Shown: positions 40,279 to 51,007, counted from the stretch's first letter. The stretch is DNA of 64,000 nt from Citrobacter youngae (GCF_003818115.1 NZ_RPOI01000016.1:124001-188000); one strand, 5' to 3'. The notes: generated by a model not told the origin, from the sequence alone. Numbers and translations: made by a program.

Positions 40279-41937
40279 ATGATTCTCGAACGCGTTGAGA
40301 TTGTTGGGTTTCGTGGTATTAATCGGCTGTCGTTGATGCTGGAGCAAAACAACGTGCTGATTGGGGAAAACGCGTGGGGTAAGTCCAGCCTGCTGGATGC
40401 GTTAACCCTGCTGTTGTCGCCAGAGTCGGATTTGTACCACTTTAACCGCGAAGATTTCTGGTTCCCGCCGGGTGACATCCAGGGCCGGGAACATCATCTG
40501 CATATTGTCCTGACATTTCGTGAATCTCAACCGGGTCGCCATCGTGTGCGTCGATATCGCCCGTTAGAAGCGTGCTGGTCGCCGTGCCATGATAACTATC
40601 ACCGTATATTTTATCGGCTGGAAGGCGAGTGCGCTGATGACGGCAGCGTCCTGACATTACGCAGTTTTCTTGATGGCGAAGGCCACCCATTACCCATCGA
40701 CAATATTAACGATCAGGCGCGTCATCTGGTGCGTTTGATGCCAGTATTACGTTTACGTGATGCGCGTTTTATGCGGCGCATCCGTAATGGAACGGTGCCG
40801 GATTCCGCGGATGTTGAAGTGACTGCGCGTCAACTGGATTTTATGGCACGTGAGTTGGCCACCCGACCGCAGAATCTGACAGATGGGCAGATTCGCCAGG
40901 GGCTTTCGGCGATGGTTCAACTGCTGGAGCACTACTTTTCAGAACAAGGTTCCGGTCAATCCCGCTATCGTCTGATGCGCCGACGCTCCAACAACGAGCA
41001 ACGCAGCTGGCGTTATCTGGATATTATCAACCGTATGATTGATAAACCCGGAGGGCGCACGCACCGTGTGATTCTGCTGGGACTGTTTTCTACGCTGTTA
41101 CAGGCCAAAGGGTCGCTAAGACTGGATAAAGATGCTCGCCCGTTGCTACTGGTAGAGGATCCTGAAACGCGCTTACACCCCATTATGTTGTCTGTTGCCT
41201 GGCAGCTGTTGAATCTGCTTCCCCTACAGCGGGTGACGACGACCAACTCTGGTGAACTGTTATCGCTTACGCCCGTTGAACATGTGGTCCGTTTGGTTCG
41301 AGAATCTTCCCGCGTCGCGGCCTGGCGACTGGGACCGGGAGGACTAAATGCGGAAGATGGGCGGCGCATTGCCTTCCATATCCGTTTTAATCGGGCGTCT
41401 TCACTGTTTGCCCGTTGCTGGCTGTTGGTGGAGGGAGAAACAGAAACATGGGTCATTAACGAACTGGCTCGTCAGTGTGGGCATCACTTTGATGCCGAAG
41501 GGATTAAAGTCATTGAATTTGCCCAGTCAGGGCTTAAACCCCTGGTGAAGTTTGCCCGCCGGATGGGAATTGAGTGGCATGTGTTGGTCGATGGCGATGA
41601 GGCGGGGAAAAAGTATGCGGCCACGGTACGCAGCCTGCTGAACGATGACAAAGAGGAAGAGCGCGAGCATTTGACCATGTTACCTGCGCTGGATATGGAA
41701 CACTTTATGTACCGCCAGGGGTTCTCGGACGTTTTTCATCGGGTGGCGCAAATACCGGAAAATGTGCCGATGAATATGCGGAAAATTATAGCGAAGGCGA
41801 TCCATCGCTCGTCAAAACCGGATCTGGCGATTGAAGTGGCGATGGAAGCGGGGCGACGCGGTGTTGAAGCGGTGCCAACGTTGCTGCGGAAAATGTTCTC
41901 CCGCGTGCTGTGGTTAGCACGCGGGCGAGCGGATTAG
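40279..41937 (+). CDS. ybjD: OLD-family ATPase/Toprim protein YbjD
   Basis: 552 residues from the ATG at 40279 after CCGGAGG; this equals K-12 YbjD. The N-terminal ABC-type ATPase has Walker A GENAWGKSS (residues ~33-41) and later PLLLVEDPETRLHP as Walker B. The C-terminal Toprim domain starts at CWLLVEGETETWV and has the DxD in VLVDGDEAGKK. It is a class of OLD-like nuclease related to the P2 phage Old protein. Its role in the cell is unclear. Confidence 0.93.
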   Translation: MILERVEIVGFRGINRLSLMLEQNNVLIGENAWGKSSLLDALTLLLSPESDLYHFNREDFWFPPGDIQGREHHLHIVLTFRESQPGRHRVRRYRPLEACWSPCHDNYHRIFYRLEGECADDGSVLTLRSFLDGEGHPLPIDNINDQARHLVRLMPVLRLRDARFMRRIRNGTVPDSADVEVTARQLDFMARELATRPQNLTDGQIRQGLSAMVQLLEHYFSEQGSGQSRYRLMRRRSNNEQRSWRYLDIINRMIDKPGGRTHRVILLGLFSTLLQAKGSLRLDKDARPLLLVEDPETRLHPIMLSVAWQLLNLLPLQRVTTTNSGELLSLTPVEHVVRLVRESSRVAAWRLGPGGLNAEDGRRIAFHIRFNRASSLFARCWLLVEGETETWVINELARQCGHHFDAEGIKVIEFAQSGLKPLVKFARRMGIEWHVLVDGDEAGKKYAATVRSLLNDDKEEEREHLTMLPALDMEHFMYRQGFSDVFHRVAQIPENVPMNMRKIIAKAIHRSSKPDLAIEVAMEAGRRGVEAVPTLLRKMFSRVLWLARGRAD

Positions 41938-42884
41938 CGGCGGAACATGACTGATAACTGCGAGTGGATACTGTCGAGTAACTGATAGCGGCGGCGATAT
42001 TCCGCGCGCTTCTTACTGGCAATATCTGTTTCGCTTTTACGCGCCAGCGTACGCGGAATATGATAGTAGCCATTGCTGTCACATTCGCCGCCAACTGACT
42101 CCCAAAATGAATTGTAGTCAGAAAGAATAACCTTGTTTTTATCATGGTAACGCTGGCTGCGAAAAATATGCTGGTCATTGCTGACGGCCAGTACTTGTTC
42201 AATATTCAATTGTTCTGCAAAACGACAAATAGCTTCCATTACAATACGTTTAGGAAACAAACCATGGCATGATTTTGTCGCTTTTTGAATTTCTTCGTGC
42301 GGCATTAATCGGTTACCCCCCTGCAAGCCACCAATAAAAAGCGCGCTGCGCCCTTCATAGTTGCACAGGGTGAAGGTCATTTCTGCTAATGTCTCGCCCT
42401 CACTATTACGGACAAGAATGGTACTTTCACCTTCTTTATCCAGGGCAATAAATGATGACATTATAATGGTGTATATTGCGCTGTCTTTGCCTTCAATTTG
42501 TGCCAGTTGTAACCCATCGGCACTTAAATAATCATTAAATTCTGTCGATGAAAAAGCGTTGCGAATAACATTGTAATGAAAACGCACAGCATCGAGTTTT
42601 GTTTTACGGTCAAGGTTTACTGCGAGATACGCGCGATGCAGGCGAACCGGTATACGGGGTTGGATCGCGAGAATTTTTTCGAGATCCGGCCATTGCGCCA
42701 GCTCAGCCATCCATTCACGTGTTAATCGTGGCATCAGCAATGAGCGCCATACAAACTTACGGCGAAAGCTTCGTTGATGCCAAAATTTACCTGGCCGCCA
42801 TTGTCCGGTTGTCAGACGACAAAAAAGACTAAAACTTGTGGCGGGTCTGGAAGAATGAAAAGTGCTTTCTGTTAGCTGGCTCAT
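41934..42884 (-). CDS. ybjX: VirK/YbjX family protein (DUF535)
   Basis: 316 residues, like E. coli YbjX and Salmonella/Shigella VirK relatives (DUF535). There is no signal peptide or membrane helix. Salmonella virK and ybjX homologues are PhoP-regulated and affect resistance to antimicrobial peptides. Its stop overlaps the end of ybjD by four bases in convergent orientation. It is divergent from macA, and both are linked to envelope stress. Confidence 0.92.
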   Translation of the reverse strand: MSQLTESTFHSSRPATSFSLFCRLTTGQWRPGKFWHQRSFRRKFVWRSLLMPRLTREWMAELAQWPDLEKILAIQPRIPVRLHRAYLAVNLDRKTKLDAVRFHYNVIRNAFSSTEFNDYLSADGLQLAQIEGKDSAIYTIIMSSFIALDKEGESTILVRNSEGETLAEMTFTLCNYEGRSALFIGGLQGGNRLMPHEEIQKATKSCHGLFPKRIVMEAICRFAEQLNIEQVLAVSNDQHIFRSQRYHDKNKVILSDYNSFWESVGGECDSNGYYHIPRTLARKSETDIASKKRAEYRRRYQLLDSIHSQLSVMFRR

Positions 42885-43045
42885 AATAACAATCCAATAG
42901 ATACTCTGATACCAATTTCAGCACAGTGGACCTTAACGGTTCATCAATAACTCTGTTATTCTTTGCACTTTTCAACGTCTGTTAATTTATCGTTGATGGT
43001 TATCACTCCACTCTGGTAGGCGTATTGGGGGACACTGGGACATTT

Positions 43046-44161
43046 ATGAAGCTCAAGGGAAAAATTAAAAAACGTTATTTTCTGCTCGCCATCATCATTA
43101 TTGTGGCGATGATTTCACTTTGGCGAACGCTTAATGCGCCACTACCACAGTATCAAACGTTAATTGTACGTCCAGGCGATCTCCAGCAAAGTGTGCTGGC
43201 TACCGGGAAACTGGATGCGTTACGCAAAGTTGATGTCGGTGCACAAGTGAGTGGGCAGTTAAAAACGCTGTCAGTAGCCATCGGCGATAAAGTTAAAAAA
43301 GATCAGTTGCTCGGCGTTATCGATCCTGAGCAGGCGCAAAACCAAATCAAAGAAGTAGAAGCGACGCTCATGGAGCTGCGGGCTCAGCGTTTACAGGCCG
43401 AAGCTGAGTGGAAACTGGCGCGCGTAACGCTTTCTCGTCAGCAACAACTGGCGAAAACGCAGGCGGTTTCGCAGCAGGATCTCGATACGGCAGCGACCGA
43501 AATGGCGGTCAAGCAGGCACAGATTGGCACTATTGATGCACAAATTAAGCGTAATCAGGCTTCCCTTGATACGGCAAAAACGAACCTCGATTACACGCGA
43601 ATCGTCGCGCCAATGGCGGGTGAAGTGACGCAAATCACCACCCTCCAGGGGCAAACCGTGATTGCCGCCCAGCAGGCGCCCAACATTTTGACGTTGGCAG
43701 ATATGGGCACCATGCTGGTAAAAGCGCAGGTCTCCGAGGCAGATGTTATTCACCTGCAGCCAGGCCAAAAAGCCTGGTTCACTGTGCTGGGCGATCCGCA
43801 GACACGGTATGAAGGCGTGCTCAAAGATGTCCTTCCGACGCCTGAGAAGGTGAATGACGCCATTTTCTACTACGCCCGCTTCGAAGTGCCTAACCCGAAA
43901 GGGATCCTGCGCCTTGATATGACCGCGCAGGTGCACATCCAGCTCACAGACGTTAAAAATGTACTGACGATCCCGCTGTCGGCGTTGGGCGATCCTATTG
44001 GCAACAACCGCTATAACGTCAGGCTGCTGCGCAATGGTGAAACCCGCGAGCGCGAGGTGGTCATCGGTGCCCGTAATGATACCGACGTAGAGATTGTGAA
44101 AGGGTTGGAAGAGGGTGATGAAGTTATCACCGGTGAGGGTAAAGCGGGAGTGGCACAATGA
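43046..44161 (+). CDS. macA: MacA periplasmic adaptor of macrolide efflux
   Basis: 371 residues from the ATG at 43046, the E. coli MacA length; the seven extra codons upstream are unlikely. There is an N-terminal inner-membrane anchor (residues ~12-30) followed by the lipoyl halves, a long alpha-hairpin (~95-165) and the beta-barrel and membrane-proximal domains. It links MacB to TolC for export of macrolides and heat-stable enterotoxin-like peptides. The stop overlaps the macB start by four bases. Confidence 0.95.
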   Translation: MKLKGKIKKRYFLLAIIIIVAMISLWRTLNAPLPQYQTLIVRPGDLQQSVLATGKLDALRKVDVGAQVSGQLKTLSVAIGDKVKKDQLLGVIDPEQAQNQIKEVEATLMELRAQRLQAEAEWKLARVTLSRQQQLAKTQAVSQQDLDTAATEMAVKQAQIGTIDAQIKRNQASLDTAKTNLDYTRIVAPMAGEVTQITTLQGQTVIAAQQAPNILTLADMGTMLVKAQVSEADVIHLQPGQKAWFTVLGDPQTRYEGVLKDVLPTPEKVNDAIFYYARFEVPNPKGILRLDMTAQVHIQLTDVKNVLTIPLSALGDPIGNNRYNVRLLRNGETREREVVIGARNDTDVEIVKGLEEGDEVITGEGKAGVAQ

Positions 44162-46104
44162 CGGCATTGCTTGAGTTGAGCAATATCCGCCGCAGTTACC
44201 CGTCAGGCGAGGGACAGGTCGAGGTATTAAAGGACGTTTCCTTGCGCATTCAGGCCGGTGAAATGGTGGCGATTGTCGGGGCGTCAGGCTCGGGTAAATC
44301 GACGCTGATGAACATTCTGGGATGCCTGGACAAGCCGACCAGTGGAACCTATCGGGTTGCGGGGCGGGATGTTTCTACACTGGATAGCGATGCGTTAGCG
44401 CAACTGCGGCGTGAGTATTTCGGCTTTATCTTCCAGCGTTATCATTTGCTGTCACATTTAACGGCGGCACAAAACGTAGAGGTCCCGGCGGTGTATGCCG
44501 GGACTGAACGTAAGCAGCGTCTGGCGCGTGCTCAGGAATTACTTCAGCGCCTGGGATTGGGCGACCGGGTTGATTATCAGCCTTCCCAGCTTTCCGGTGG
44601 TCAGCAGCAACGTGTCAGTATTGCGCGTGCGTTGATGAACGGTGGTCAGGTTATTCTGGCCGATGAACCCACTGGCGCGTTGGACAGCCACTCCGGCGAG
44701 GAGGTGATGGCTATTCTGCATCAGCTACGCGATCGCGGGCATACGGTAATTATCGTCACGCACGACAGCCAGGTTGCCGCCCAGGCAGAACGTGTCATTG
44801 AAATTCGTGATGGCGAGATTGTGCGTAATCCACCACCACAAAAGCCCACTGCCGGACGTGATATTGATGAACCAACGGTGACGACGGCTTCTGGCTGGAG
44901 CCAGTTTGTCAGCGGTTTTCGTGAAGCATTGACCATGGCATGGCTGGCCATGGCCGCCAACAAGATGCGTACACTGCTCACAATGCTGGGTATTATCATC
45001 GGTATCGCTTCGGTGGTGTCGATTGTGGTGGTGGGCGATGCGGCAAAACAGCTGGTGCTGGCAGACATCCGGGCGATTGGTACGAATACTATCGATATCT
45101 ATCCGGGCAAAGATTTCGGTGATGACGACCCACAATATCAGCAGGCGCTGAAGTATGACGATTTAGTCGCGATTCAGAAGCAACCCTGGGTCAGTTCTGT
45201 TACGCCTGCGGTATCGAAGAACCTACGCCTGCGCTATGGCAATATTGATGTCGCCGCCAGCGCAAACGGCGTTAGCGGTGATTACTTCAACGTCTATGGC
45301 ATGACGTTCAGTGAAGGCGCCACCTTTAATGCAGAACAGCTGGCGGGTAGGGCGCAGGTGGTGGTGCTCGACAGCAATACCCGACGTCAGTTGTTCCCCA
45401 GCAAAGCAAAAGTGGTGGGTGAGGTTATTCTGGTGGGAAATATGCCAGCCACCGTTATTGGCGTCGCGGAAGAAAAACAATCGATGTTTGGCAGCAGCAA
45501 GATCCTGCGCGTCTGGCTGCCATACAGCACCATGTCAGGGCGGATTATGGGGCAATCGTGGTTAAACTCTATTACCGTGCGGGTAAAAGAGGGTTTTGAT
45601 AGCGCCCAGGCCGAGCAGCAACTCACCCGTCTGTTATCGCTGCGTCATGGCAAAAAAGATTTCTTCACCTGGAACATGGATGGCATCTTGAAAACCGCCG
45701 AAAAAACCACACGTACATTACAGCTCTTTCTGACGCTGGTGGCGGTGATTTCGCTGGTGGTGGGCGGGATCGGTGTGATGAACATTATGCTCGTATCGGT
45801 GACAGAGCGTACGCGTGAAATCGGTATTCGGATGGCCGTGGGTGCGCGGGCCAGCGATGTATTACAACAGTTCTTAATTGAGGCTGTGCTGGTGTGTCTG
45901 GTGGGCGGCGCGCTCGGCATCAGTTTGTCGATGTTAATTGCCTTTACGTTACAGCTGTTCCTGCCCGGGTGGGAAATTGGTTTCTCTCCTGTCGCGCTGC
46001 TAACGGCTTTCCTGTGTTCAACCGCCACCGGAATTTTGTTTGGCTGGCTTCCGGCCCGTAATGCAGCGCGTCTGGATCCCGTTGATGCTCTGGCACGAGA
46101 ATAA
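44158..46104 (+). CDS. macB: MacB ABC exporter (ATPase fused to permease)
   Basis: 648 residues. The N-terminal ATPase has Walker [10 protein letters not shown], signature LSGGQQQR and Walker [10 protein letters not shown] single helix around residue 280 leads into the periplasmic domain, then three C-terminal helices with the FtsX segment [23 protein letters not shown]. It works as a dimer with MacA and TolC. It is co-transcribed with macA (ATGA overlap). Confidence 0.96.
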   Translation: MTALLELSNIRRSYPSGEGQVEVLKDVSLRIQAGEMVAIVGASGSGKSTLMNILGCLDKPTSGTYRVAGRDVSTLDSDALAQLRREYFGFIFQRYHLLSHLTAAQNVEVPAVYAGTERKQRLARAQELLQRLGLGDRVDYQPSQLSGGQQQRVSIARALMNGGQVILADEPTGALDSHSGEEVMAILHQLRDRGHTVIIVTHDSQVAAQAERVIEIRDGEIVRNPPPQKPTAGRDIDEPTVTTASGWSQFVSGFREALTMAWLAMAANKMRTLLTMLGIIIGIASVVSIVVVGDAAKQLVLADIRAIGTNTIDIYPGKDFGDDDPQYQQALKYDDLVAIQKQPWVSSVTPAVSKNLRLRYGNIDVAASANGVSGDYFNVYGMTFSEGATFNAEQLAGRAQVVVLDSNTRRQLFPSKAKVVGEVILVGNMPATVIGVAEEKQSMFGSSKILRVWLPYSTMSGRIMGQSWLNSITVRVKEGFDSAQAEQQLTRLLSLRHGKKDFFTWNMDGILKTAEKTTRTLQLFLTLVAVISLVVGGIGVMNIMLVSVTERTREIGIRMAVGARASDVLQQFLIEAVLVCLVGGALGISLSMLIAFTLQLFLPGWEIGFSPVALLTAFLCSTATGILFGWLPARNAARLDPVDALARE

Positions 46105-46127
46105 CGCGTTGTATTGCATAAGAAATA

Positions 46128-46156
46128 AAAATGCCAGCCTTAGGGGCTGGCATTTT
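46128..46156. terminator. macB/cspD bidirectional terminator
   Basis: A long stem AAAATGCCAGCC / GGCTGGCATTTT lies between convergent macB and cspD and has A and T tracts on both sides. Confidence 0.88.
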
Positions 46157-46188
46157 GTCTGCGGGATGTACACAATGAGACAGAAGAG

Positions 46189-46413
46189 CTATGCGACAGC
46201 TTCTGCTTCAATGACGGGCACGATAAGACTGGCATGATTGCCTTTTGGCCCCTGGTGGACATCAAACTGGACAGACTGTCCGGCTTTTAGCGTTCTGTAA
46301 CCATCCATCTGAATGGTGGAGTAATGGGCGAAGATATCTTCACCACCGCCTTCGGGGCAGATGAAACCAAACCCTTTGGCATTGTTGAACCACTTAACAG
46401 TACCCGTTTCCAT
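46189..46413 (-). CDS. cspD: cold-shock-like protein CspD
   Basis: 74 residues from the ATG at 46413, equal to E. coli CspD. RNP1 (KGFGFI) and RNP2-type (DIFAHY) single-strand nucleic-acid motifs are present. CspD is a stationary-phase inhibitor of DNA replication, a ssDNA/RNA binder, degraded by Lon. The longer open frame upstream is not coding. It is divergent from clpS as in K-12. Confidence 0.95.
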   Translation of the reverse strand: METGTVKWFNNAKGFGFICPEGGGEDIFAHYSTIQMDGYRTLKAGQSVQFDVHQGPKGNHASLIVPVIEAEAVA

Positions 46414-46735
46414 ACTTCGACATCCTTCGTAAATCTTATATAAGTAAGATGGAATGAACCGGTGGCGGAGTGGGGGCTGTTCAAAACCTCGCCAACTCTC
46501 GAAACTACAATTTAGAGAAATCAGGCGAGGCGTCAAGCGCCAGGCAGGTGGAATAGGGTAAAAATGCATCAAAATTTGAAGCAGTTAACGCTATTGTCGG
46601 ATATGTGACAGATGTCGCGGATGGCACTGATAGATGATAGTTATCTAATACTTGAGGTAGATTGATTGTGCGCATAGGCTCTTGTCAGCGGCAAGTTATT
46701 CTGCCGGTAACCGTAACTGAAGATGACGACTGACA
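46414..46735. other. cspD-clpS divergent intergenic region
   Basis: About 320 bases carry the promoters of cspD and clpSA. No repeats or RNA genes are recognised here. Confidence 0.4.
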
Positions 46736-47056
46736 ATGGGTAAGACGAACGACTGGCTGGATTTCGAACAGCTGGCGGAAGACAAATTGCGCGACGCGCT
46801 AAAACCGCCATCTATGTATAAAGTGATATTAGTCAATGATGATTACACTCCGATGGAGTTTGTTATTGACGTGTTACAAAAATTCTTTTCTTATGATGTA
46901 GAACGTGCAACGCAACTGATGCTTGCTGTTCACTATCAAGGTAAAGCCATCTGCGGCGTATTTACCGCCGAGGTTGCTGAAACCAAAGTGGCGATGGTGA
47001 ACAAATATGCGAGGGAAAACGAGCATCCGTTGCTGTGTACGCTGGAAAAAGCCTGA
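46736..47056 (+). CDS. clpS: ClpS adaptor for N-degron substrates
   Basis: 106 residues, the E. coli length. The conserved core [21 protein letters not shown] contains the N-degron pocket residues (Asn-Asp-Asp), with a His66-type residue in [11 protein letters not shown]. It binds N-terminal Leu, Phe, Tyr or Trp and hands substrates to ClpA. It lies 30 bases before clpA on the same strand. Confidence 0.97.
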   Translation: MGKTNDWLDFEQLAEDKLRDALKPPSMYKVILVNDDYTPMEFVIDVLQKFFSYDVERATQLMLAVHYQGKAICGVFTAEVAETKVAMVNKYARENEHPLLCTLEKA

Positions 47057-47086
47057 ATGCAGGCATAAATATTGGGGGAGGTGCCT

Positions 47087-49363
47087 ATGCTCAATCAAGA
47101 ACTGGAACTCAGTTTAAACATGGCTTTCGCCAGAGCGCGCGAGCACCGACATGAGTTTATGACCGTCGAGCACTTGTTACTGGCGTTGCTCAGTAACCCA
47201 TCGGCCCGCGAAGCGCTGGAAGCGTGTTCTGTGGATCTGGTGGCGCTCCGTCAGGAACTCGAAGCCTTCATTGAACAAACCACACCCGTATTGCCTGCCA
47301 GCGAAGAAGAGCGCGACACGCAGCCGACGTTGAGTTTTCAGCGTGTTTTGCAACGCGCTGTCTTTCATGTTCAGTCTTCCGGGCGCAATGAAGTGACCGG
47401 CGCGAATGTGCTGGTCGCTATTTTCAGCGAGCAGGAGTCACAGGCGGCCTATCTGCTGCGTAAGCATGAAGTCAGTCGCCTGGACGTGGTGAATTTCATT
47501 TCTCATGGCACGCGTAAAGACGAACCGAGTCAATCTTCTGACTCCGGGAATCAGCCAAATAACGAAGAGCAAGCTGGCGGGGAGGACCGTATGGAGAACT
47601 TCACGACTAACCTTAACCAGCTTGCCCGTGTGGGCGGAATTGATCCGCTCATTGGCCGGGACAAAGAGCTGGAGCGCGCCATTCAGGTTCTGTGCCGTCG
47701 CAGAAAAAACAACCCGCTGCTGGTGGGAGAGTCTGGTGTCGGTAAAACCGCCATTGCCGAAGGTCTCGCCTGGCGTATCGTCCAGGGCGACGTGCCGGAA
47801 GTGATGGCTGATTGCACCCTTTACTCTCTGGATATCGGTTCGCTGCTGGCTGGTACCAAGTACCGCGGCGATTTTGAAAAACGCTTTAAGGCGCTGCTGA
47901 AACAACTGGAACAGGATACCAACAGCATTCTGTTTATCGATGAGATCCACACCATTATCGGTGCGGGTGCGGCATCGGGCGGTCAGGTGGATGCGGCTAA
48001 TCTGATCAAGCCGCTGCTCTCCAGCGGGAAAATCCGTGTGATAGGTTCAACCACTTATCAGGAGTTCAGCAATATCTTTGAGAAAGACCGTGCGTTAGCG
48101 CGTCGCTTCCAGAAAATCGATATCACTGAGCCGTCAGTGGAAGAGACCGTGCAGATCATCAACGGTCTGAAACCGAAGTACGAAGCGCACCATGATGTTC
48201 GCTACACCGCCAAAGCGGTACGTGCAGCGGTCGAACTGGCGGTGAAATACATTAACGATCGTCATCTGCCGGATAAAGCGATTGACGTGATTGATGAAGC
48301 GGGCGCACGTGCGCGTCTGATGCCGGTCAGCAAGCGCAAGAAAACCGTCAACGTGGCAGATATCGAGTCCGTCGTGGCTCGCATTGCGCGGATCCCGGAG
48401 AAGAGCGTTTCGCAGAGCGATCGTGATACGCTGAAAAATCTGGGCAACCGTCTGAAAATGCTGGTATTCGGGCAGGATAAAGCCATTGAAGCACTGACCG
48501 AAGCGATCAAAATGAGCCGTGCTGGTCTGGGACACGAGCATAAACCGGTCGGGTCGTTCCTGTTTGCCGGGCCGACTGGCGTTGGTAAGACCGAGGTCAC
48601 GGTACAACTGTCCAAAGCGCTCGGCATTGAGCTGCTGCGTTTTGATATGTCCGAATATATGGAGCGCCACACCGTCAGCCGCCTGATTGGTGCGCCTCCG
48701 GGTTATGTCGGTTTTGATCAGGGTGGTTTACTGACCGATGCGGTGATTAAACATCCTCATGCGGTACTGTTGCTGGATGAAATCGAAAAAGCGCACCCGG
48801 ACGTCTTCAACCTGCTGCTGCAGGTGATGGATAACGGTACGCTGACCGACAATAACGGGCGTAAAGCGGATTTCCGCAACGTGGTGCTGGTGATGACGAC
48901 CAACGCCGGGGTACGTGAAACTGAGCGTAAATCGATTGGGCTTATTCATCAGGACAACAGTACTGATGCGATGGGCGAAATCAAAAAAGTGTTTACGCCG
49001 GAATTCCGTAACCGCCTCGACAACATTATCTGGTTCGATCATCTCTCTACTGAGGTGATTCATCAGGTGGTGGATAAATTTATTGTCGAGCTGCAGGTTC
49101 AACTGGATCAGAAAGGTGTCTCTCTGGAAGTGAGTCAGGAAGCACGTAACTGGCTGGCGGAAAAAGGCTACGACCGCGCAATGGGCGCACGTCCGATGAC
49201 GCGAGTGGTTCAGGACAACCTGAAAAAACCATTGGCCAACGAATTGCTGTTTGGTTCGCTGGTGGATGGCGGTCAGGTTACCGTCGCACTGGACAAAGAA
49301 AAAAATGAGCTGACCTATGGTTTCCAGAGTGCGCAAAAGCACAAGCCAGAAGCTGCCCATTAA
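47087..49363 (+). CDS. clpA: ClpA ATPase subunit of ClpAP protease
   Basis: 758 residues from the ATG at 47087, preceded by a very strong GGGGGAGG; a TTG at 47072 opens the frame but is not the likely start. The N-domain is followed by two AAA+ modules, each with a Walker A (GESGVGKT and GPTGVGKT) and Walker B (SILFIDEIH and [12 protein letters not shown]). The IGL/ClpP-binding loop lies at [10 protein letters not shown]. It unfolds proteins for ClpP. The prophage starts shortly after its terminator. Confidence 0.98.
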   Translation: MLNQELELSLNMAFARAREHRHEFMTVEHLLLALLSNPSAREALEACSVDLVALRQELEAFIEQTTPVLPASEEERDTQPTLSFQRVLQRAVFHVQSSGRNEVTGANVLVAIFSEQESQAAYLLRKHEVSRLDVVNFISHGTRKDEPSQSSDSGNQPNNEEQAGGEDRMENFTTNLNQLARVGGIDPLIGRDKELERAIQVLCRRRKNNPLLVGESGVGKTAIAEGLAWRIVQGDVPEVMADCTLYSLDIGSLLAGTKYRGDFEKRFKALLKQLEQDTNSILFIDEIHTIIGAGAASGGQVDAANLIKPLLSSGKIRVIGSTTYQEFSNIFEKDRALARRFQKIDITEPSVEETVQIINGLKPKYEAHHDVRYTAKAVRAAVELAVKYINDRHLPDKAIDVIDEAGARARLMPVSKRKKTVNVADIESVVARIARIPEKSVSQSDRDTLKNLGNRLKMLVFGQDKAIEALTEAIKMSRAGLGHEHKPVGSFLFAGPTGVGKTEVTVQLSKALGIELLRFDMSEYMERHTVSRLIGAPPGYVGFDQGGLLTDAVIKHPHAVLLLDEIEKAHPDVFNLLLQVMDNGTLTDNNGRKADFRNVVLVMTTNAGVRETERKSIGLIHQDNSTDAMGEIKKVFTPEFRNRLDNIIWFDHLSTEVIHQVVDKFIVELQVQLDQKGVSLEVSQEARNWLAEKGYDRAMGARPMTRVVQDNLKKPLANELLFGSLVDGGQVTVALDKEKNELTYGFQSAQKHKPEAAH

Positions 49364-49380
49364 TTTCTAATTACATGATA

Positions 49381-49408
49381 AACCGGGTGTAATGCCCGGT
49401 TTTTTTTC
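49381..49408 (+). terminator. clpA terminator
   Basis: The stem AACCGGGTG...CCCGGTT is followed by eight T residues, 18 bases after the clpA stop. Confidence 0.88.
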
Positions 49409-49461
49409 GCCTGAAAGTAGTGATTTGAATTGGGGGGACTCGGAGAGTATAAACGGCAGGC

Positions 49462-49488
49462 AAAAAATAAGCCTGCGTAAGGGCGTTT
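49462..49488. other. P2-type attL core
   Basis: The 27 bases beginning AAAAAATAAGCCTGCGTAAG agree with the P2 attachment core as I remember it (AAAAAATAAGCCCGTGTAAG plus seven more) except for a few positions near the middle and right end. It lies between the clpA terminator and int, so it is the left prophage junction. The matching attR is outside the window. Confidence 0.75.
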
Positions 49489-49506
49489 TTATACCCCTAC
49501 AACAGG

Positions 49507-49559
49507 GGCTTTCAGCGGTACAATGCGGGTTTGCGCGGCACGCAAGACCACTGAAAGCC
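49507..49559. repeat. inverted repeat beside attL
   Basis: GGCTTTCAGCGGT at 49507-49519 pairs with ACCACTGAAAGCC at 49547-49559 (12 of 13 positions), with a 27-base loop. It lies between the att core and the int stop. It may act as an int terminator or as part of the attP arm. Confidence 0.6.
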
Positions 49560-49567
49560 ACTATAAA

Positions 49568-50581
49568 TCATTCAAGTGTGGACATTGTGTGGACACTCAG
49601 AGCATCAGTGCCACCGCGTAAAGGATTAAGAGTTACCGCGTCCTGCAGGTACTCAGGGGCGAAATGTGCATAGGTCATTGTCTGCTCAATTCGTGAGTGC
49701 CCGAGTATCCGTTGAAGCGTGATAATGCTGCCTCCGTTAATCATAAAGTGAGTGGCAAAGCTGTGACGCAATGCGTGCGTAGCCTGACCCGGTGGCAAGT
49801 CCGGTTTCAACTCCTTCATTAATCGTCTGAATGCAGGATAGTTAGCGTTCGTGAACAGATAGCCACGCTTTCCTGATGTGATCATTGTTGCCAGCTCCTC
49901 GGATATCGGAACTGTTCGCGGTTTGTTGGTTTTTGTCTTAACGAACGTGACGCGATTTTGGATGATGTTTTCAGCTTTCAATTTTGCAGCCTCACTCCAT
50001 CTCGCGCCGGTGCTAAGACAAAGAATCGCTATTTTCTTATTATCCCCATCGACTTTCGACAGTAGATCAGCGATCTCCTCTTGCGTGAGGTAGCCAGTTT
50101 CAGGTTTGTCCTCTTTCAGTCGCTTAAGACCCCTAAAAGGGTGTTCACCGAAAAATAGCTCTGCATCTATCAACGAGGTAAACATTCCGCTAAGGCAAGT
50201 CAAATCCCGGTTGATGCTCGATGGTTTGATGCCCTGAGAACGGCGCACCGTGCCGTACTGGCTAATCAATGATTTAGTAATCTGAAATGCACATGGGTCA
50301 TTTGTAATCCTTGTGAATAACTCAATTTTTCCTAGATAATCTCGACCATGAGTCTCATGCTTGCCCTTCAGATCCCACCAGACTTTTGTTAATTCAGACA
50401 GATGCCGCTTATCTGTCGGTTTAGCCAACCAATCTTTGTTGTGATGGTTGTACTGCGTATGTTTTTCAAAAGCGATAGCTTCACTTTTCTTATCGAACTT
50501 CCTGCGGATGCGCTTTCCGTTGCGCCCTGCAGGTCTGACGTCCACTTCATATCGACCATCATCGAGCTTTTTAACAGACAT
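49568..50581 (-). CDS. int: P2-type tyrosine integrase
   Basis: 337 residues from the ATG at 50581 (MSVKKLDDGRYEVDV), the same length and start as P2 Int; 11 more in-frame codons upstream are ignored. Catalytic residues of tyrosine recombinases are all visible: Arg194 (TGARWSEA), His269 and Arg272 (HALRHSF), His295 (LGHS) and Tyr304 (TMTYAHF). It integrates and, with Cox, excises the prophage. The last codons overlap two Int arm-type sites at 49577-49595. Confidence 0.97.
   Translation of the reverse strand: MSVKKLDDGRYEVDVRPAGRNGKRIRRKFDKKSEAIAFEKHTQYNHHNKDWLAKPTDKRHLSELTKVWWDLKGKHETHGRDYLGKIELFTRITNDPCAFQITKSLISQYGTVRRSQGIKPSSINRDLTCLSGMFTSLIDAELFFGEHPFRGLKRLKEDKPETGYLTQEEIADLLSKVDGDNKKIAILCLSTGARWSEAAKLKAENIIQNRVTFVKTKTNKPRTVPISEELATMITSGKRGYLFTNANYPAFRRLMKELKPDLPPGQATHALRHSFATHFMINGGSIITLQRILGHSRIEQTMTYAHFAPEYLQDAVTLNPLRGGTDALSVHTMSTLE
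49577..49595. promoter_or_regulatory. two tandem P2 Int arm-type sites
   Basis: TGTGGACA occurs twice in direct orientation (49577-49584 and 49588-49595), 11 bases apart. This octamer is the P2 integrase arm-site sequence as I recall. The copies lie inside the 3' end of int, so coding and att functions share DNA. Confidence 0.65.
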
Positions 50582-50677
50582 AAAGCCTCCCGATGATGTT
50601 ACTGCGTACTTCAATTTCCTGATTTAAATAACAAAAACTCACTGTGCATTTACTGCACAAAAAAGCGCCGTAAATTG

Positions 50678-50977
50678 TTAGCCAGTTTTCTGGTCTGAGT
50701 GGGGTGACGTTGTTGTCGGCTGCCCAAAGTGCGCGAGAGCCGGTGCAACTTGCCCAGCTTCAGGTGCTATTTGGTCAGTCATAAACCACATCGTGTACTT
50801 CGTGAAACGAGGGTGTTGGAGAATTTTCATGATGGATTCCACACCTGCATTTTTTGAACGGCTCTCATAGCTTGAAAGTGAGCTGTAAGGTACGCCAGTT
50901 AACTCGCTGACTTCTTTACGGTTTAGTCTTTCTGACTCCCGCATAAGCTTTAGCTTCTCTGAAACGTCTATTGACAT
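50678..50977 (-). CDS. C: P2-type immunity repressor C
   Basis: 99 residues, the P2 C length. An N-terminal helix-turn-helix is clear (LNRKEVSELTGVPYSSLSSYES, residues ~18-40). The C-terminal segment IAPEAGQVAPALAHFGQ and the HSDQKTG tail are the P2 C signature. It keeps the lysogen by repressing the early promoter. It is divergent from cox across an operator region with TCGTAGT direct repeats, and lies upstream of int on the same strand, as in P2. Confidence 0.93.
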   Translation of the reverse strand: MSIDVSEKLKLMRESERLNRKEVSELTGVPYSSLSSYESRSKNAGVESIMKILQHPRFTKYTMWFMTDQIAPEAGQVAPALAHFGQPTTTSPHSDQKTG

Positions 50978-51007
50978 GGTTACTCCTATTGCGTAATTTT
51001 GCGTTTA

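Noticed and set aside
46414-46572. Longer CspD starting at 46572
   Set aside because: The first 53 residues have no similarity to cold-shock proteins; the ATG at 46413 gives the normal 74-residue CspD.
49364-49567. Possible tRNA-Ser (serW) 3' end at the prophage junction
   Set aside because: I looked for the reverse complement of a tRNA T-arm and 3' end (GATTCGAACC type) and did not find one; the P2 core explains the junction instead.
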